Positions 62,957-64,000 of a DNA stretch of 64,000 nt are shown here, in pieces. The position numbers and the translations under genes are program-made. Source of the stretch: Bog-532 sp963830385. Lineage in GTDB: Bacteria > Actinomycetota > Actinomycetes > Streptosporangiales > Streptosporangiaceae. Every line of letters starts with the position of its first letter. Position 1 is the stretch's first letter. The notes below the pieces were generated by a model that searched no databases, was not told the DNA's origin, and saw only the letters and a program-made list of their open reading frames with translations. The stretch spans positions 744,001-808,000 of the forward strand of contig CAWHMD010000009.1 in the NCBI GenBank assembly GCA_963830385.1. The letters are read 5' to 3'.

Positions 62957-63925
62957 CTAGGGTACCGTGATCACTTGCGCGGCGTAGCACATGCCCGCGC
63001 CGAACCCCATCAGCAGCGCCGGGCTGCCGGACTGCAGCTCGCCGCGTTCCGTCATCCGGGCCAGGGCCAGCGGGATCGACGCCGACGAGGTGTTGCCGGC
63101 GTACTGGATGTCGTCGGCGACGCGCTCCCGCGGCACGCCGATCTTGCGGGCCAGCGCCTCGACGATGCGCAGGTTGGCCTGGTGCGGGACGAACGCCTCG
63201 AGGTCCTCGACCTTCACCCCGGCCTGCTTGCAGGCCGCCAGCGCGGTCGGGTGCAGTTCGGTGGTGGCCCAGCGGAACACCGACTGGCCCTCCTGGTACA
63301 GGAACGACGTCCGGTCCTTGATCACGATCCGGTCGGCGATGGCCCCGGCGCTGCCCCAGACCACCGGGCCGATGCCCGGCTCGTCGGCCGGGTCCGCCAC
63401 CGGGCCGACCACGGCCGCCCCGGCGCCGTCGGCGAAGATGATCCGCGTCGACCGGTCGTCCGGGTCCACCCAGGCGGACATCTTCTCCGACCCGATGACC
63501 AGCACGTTCCTGGCGCTGCCGGCCCGGATCGCGTCGCTGGCGTTGGCCAGCCCGTAGCAGAACCCGGCGCAGGCCGCGTTGAGGTCGTAGGCCCCTGGCG
63601 CGTTGATGCCCAGCCGGCTGGCCACCGTCGCCGACGCGTTCGGGATCGGCGCCTCGGTGCTGCAGGTGGCCACGATGACCAGGTCGATCTCGGCCGGGCT
63701 GACCCCGCTGCCCGCGATCGCCTTGCCCGCCGCGGCCACCGCCATGTCCGCCACGGTCTCGTCCGGACCCGCGATCCGCCGGCTGATGATGCCGACGCGG
63801 CTGCGGATCCATTCGTCGCTGGTGTCCATGACCTGCGCGAGGTCGTCATTGGTCACGACGTTGTCGGGCTGATAACCACCGAAGGCCAGGATCCGGGCGC
63901 CGGCGACGGGTGCAGGAAGGTGCAT
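62957..63925 (-). CDS. fabH: 3-oxoacyl-[ACP] synthase III
   Basis: 322 residues. The catalytic Cys is in LNAACAGFCYGLANA, His in VPHQANLRIVEAL and Asn in YAGNTSSASIP, the KAS III triad. It starts chains by joining acyl-CoA to malonyl-ACP. acpP follows after 69 bp; the upstream partial gene ends 17 nt before its start. Confidence 0.95.
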   Translation of the reverse strand: MHLPAPVAGARILAFGGYQPDNVVTNDDLAQVMDTSDEWIRSRVGIISRRIAGPDETVADMAVAAAGKAIAGSGVSPAEIDLVIVATCSTEAPIPNASATVASRLGINAPGAYDLNAACAGFCYGLANASDAIRAGSARNVLVIGSEKMSAWVDPDDRSTRIIFADGAGAAVVGPVADPADEPGIGPVVWGSAGAIADRIVIKDRTSFLYQEGQSVFRWATTELHPTALAACKQAGVKVEDLEAFVPHQANLRIVEALARKIGVPRERVADDIQYAGNTSSASIPLALARMTERGELQSGSPALLMGFGAGMCYAAQVITVP

Positions 63926-63942
63926 TTGGTCTCAACCGCCCG

Positions 63943-64000
63943 TCATACGGCGCCGGGCACGGCGCTGGCTTCGACGTCGTCCGGCACCAGGCGCGCCACC
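63943..64000 (-). CDS. C-terminal end of a gene upstream of fabH, probably fabD
   Basis: The last 18 codons (ending LVPDDVEASAVPGAV and TGA at 63943-63945) of a minus-strand frame entering from the right edge. fabD (malonyl-CoA:ACP transacylase) usually precedes fabH in actinobacteria, so the name is from context only; the residues themselves are not diagnostic. Confidence 0.45.
   Translation of the reverse strand, partial: VARLVPDDVEASAVPGAV

Overview
The window is chromosomal DNA of a high-GC actinobacterium. It carries a Pup-proteasome system (arc/mpa, dop, pup, prcB, prcA, with pafB and pafC), an adjacent fabG-inhA pair, a dissociated type II fatty-acid synthase (fabH-acpP-fabF with an accD), and several families largely confined to Actinobacteria (DUF3866, DUF3090, DUF3099, SCO1664 family, DUF1707). 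No rRNA, tRNA or CRISPR array was seen. Species cannot be named from sequence alone; mixed features of Streptomyces/Streptosporangiales-like genomes are present.

Layout. 0-2 kb: end of a membrane protein gene, a DoxX-like protein and DUF3866. 2.2-9.1 kb: pafB-pafC, a small unknown gene, tatA-tatC and the DEVH helicase helY. 9.1-16 kb: accessory genes (DUF6886, a cupin, two tandem GNAT acetyltransferases, a PadR regulator with a DrrAB-type ABC exporter), a 1.1-kb gene-poor structured stretch, and DUF3099. 16-19 kb: tldE-tldD. 19.1-20.6 kb: fabG-inhA. 20.6-23.3 kb: recD2-like helicase and a stress protein. 23.4-26.2 kb: FHA protein, phosphomutase-like, DUF3090 and SCO1664-family genes. 26.3-32.7 kb: a complete peptide ABC transporter cassette (binding lipoprotein, two ATPases, two permeases). 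32.8-36.4 kb: two abutting insertion sequences, one with a passenger kinase gene. 36.4-42.4 kb: PAC2 protein, metH, a HAD phosphatase and a small membrane protein. 42.4-49.4 kb: a second, paralogous peptide ABC cassette with the same gene order. 49.6-53.8 kb: PH-domain protein, RecB-like nuclease, site-2 protease and trmI. 54-59.6 kb: arc-dop-pup-prcB-prcA. 59.8-64 kb: accD, fabF, acpP, fabH and the end of a probable fabD, all on the minus strand.

How it works together. Dop deamidates Pup, Arc unfolds pupylated proteins and PrcBA degrades them; the ligase PafA is not in the window, and pafBC lies 45 kb from the proteasome genes. PafB/PafC are known as DNA-damage-response activators rather than proteasome parts. 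Two fatty-acid modules (fabG-inhA; fabH-acpP-fabF-accD) together supply most elongation-cycle steps. The two peptide transporters probably import related ligands, but their substrates cannot be read from sequence.

Most striking: a 1.79-kb IS5-family element whose inverted repeats enclose both the transposase and a translationally coupled P-loop kinase; a PAC2 gene with no canonical start codon; a structured non-coding stretch at 14.5-15.5 kb; and about a dozen genes with a TANNNT hexamer 6-7 nt before the start codon and no Shine-Dalgarno, as expected for leaderless mRNAs.
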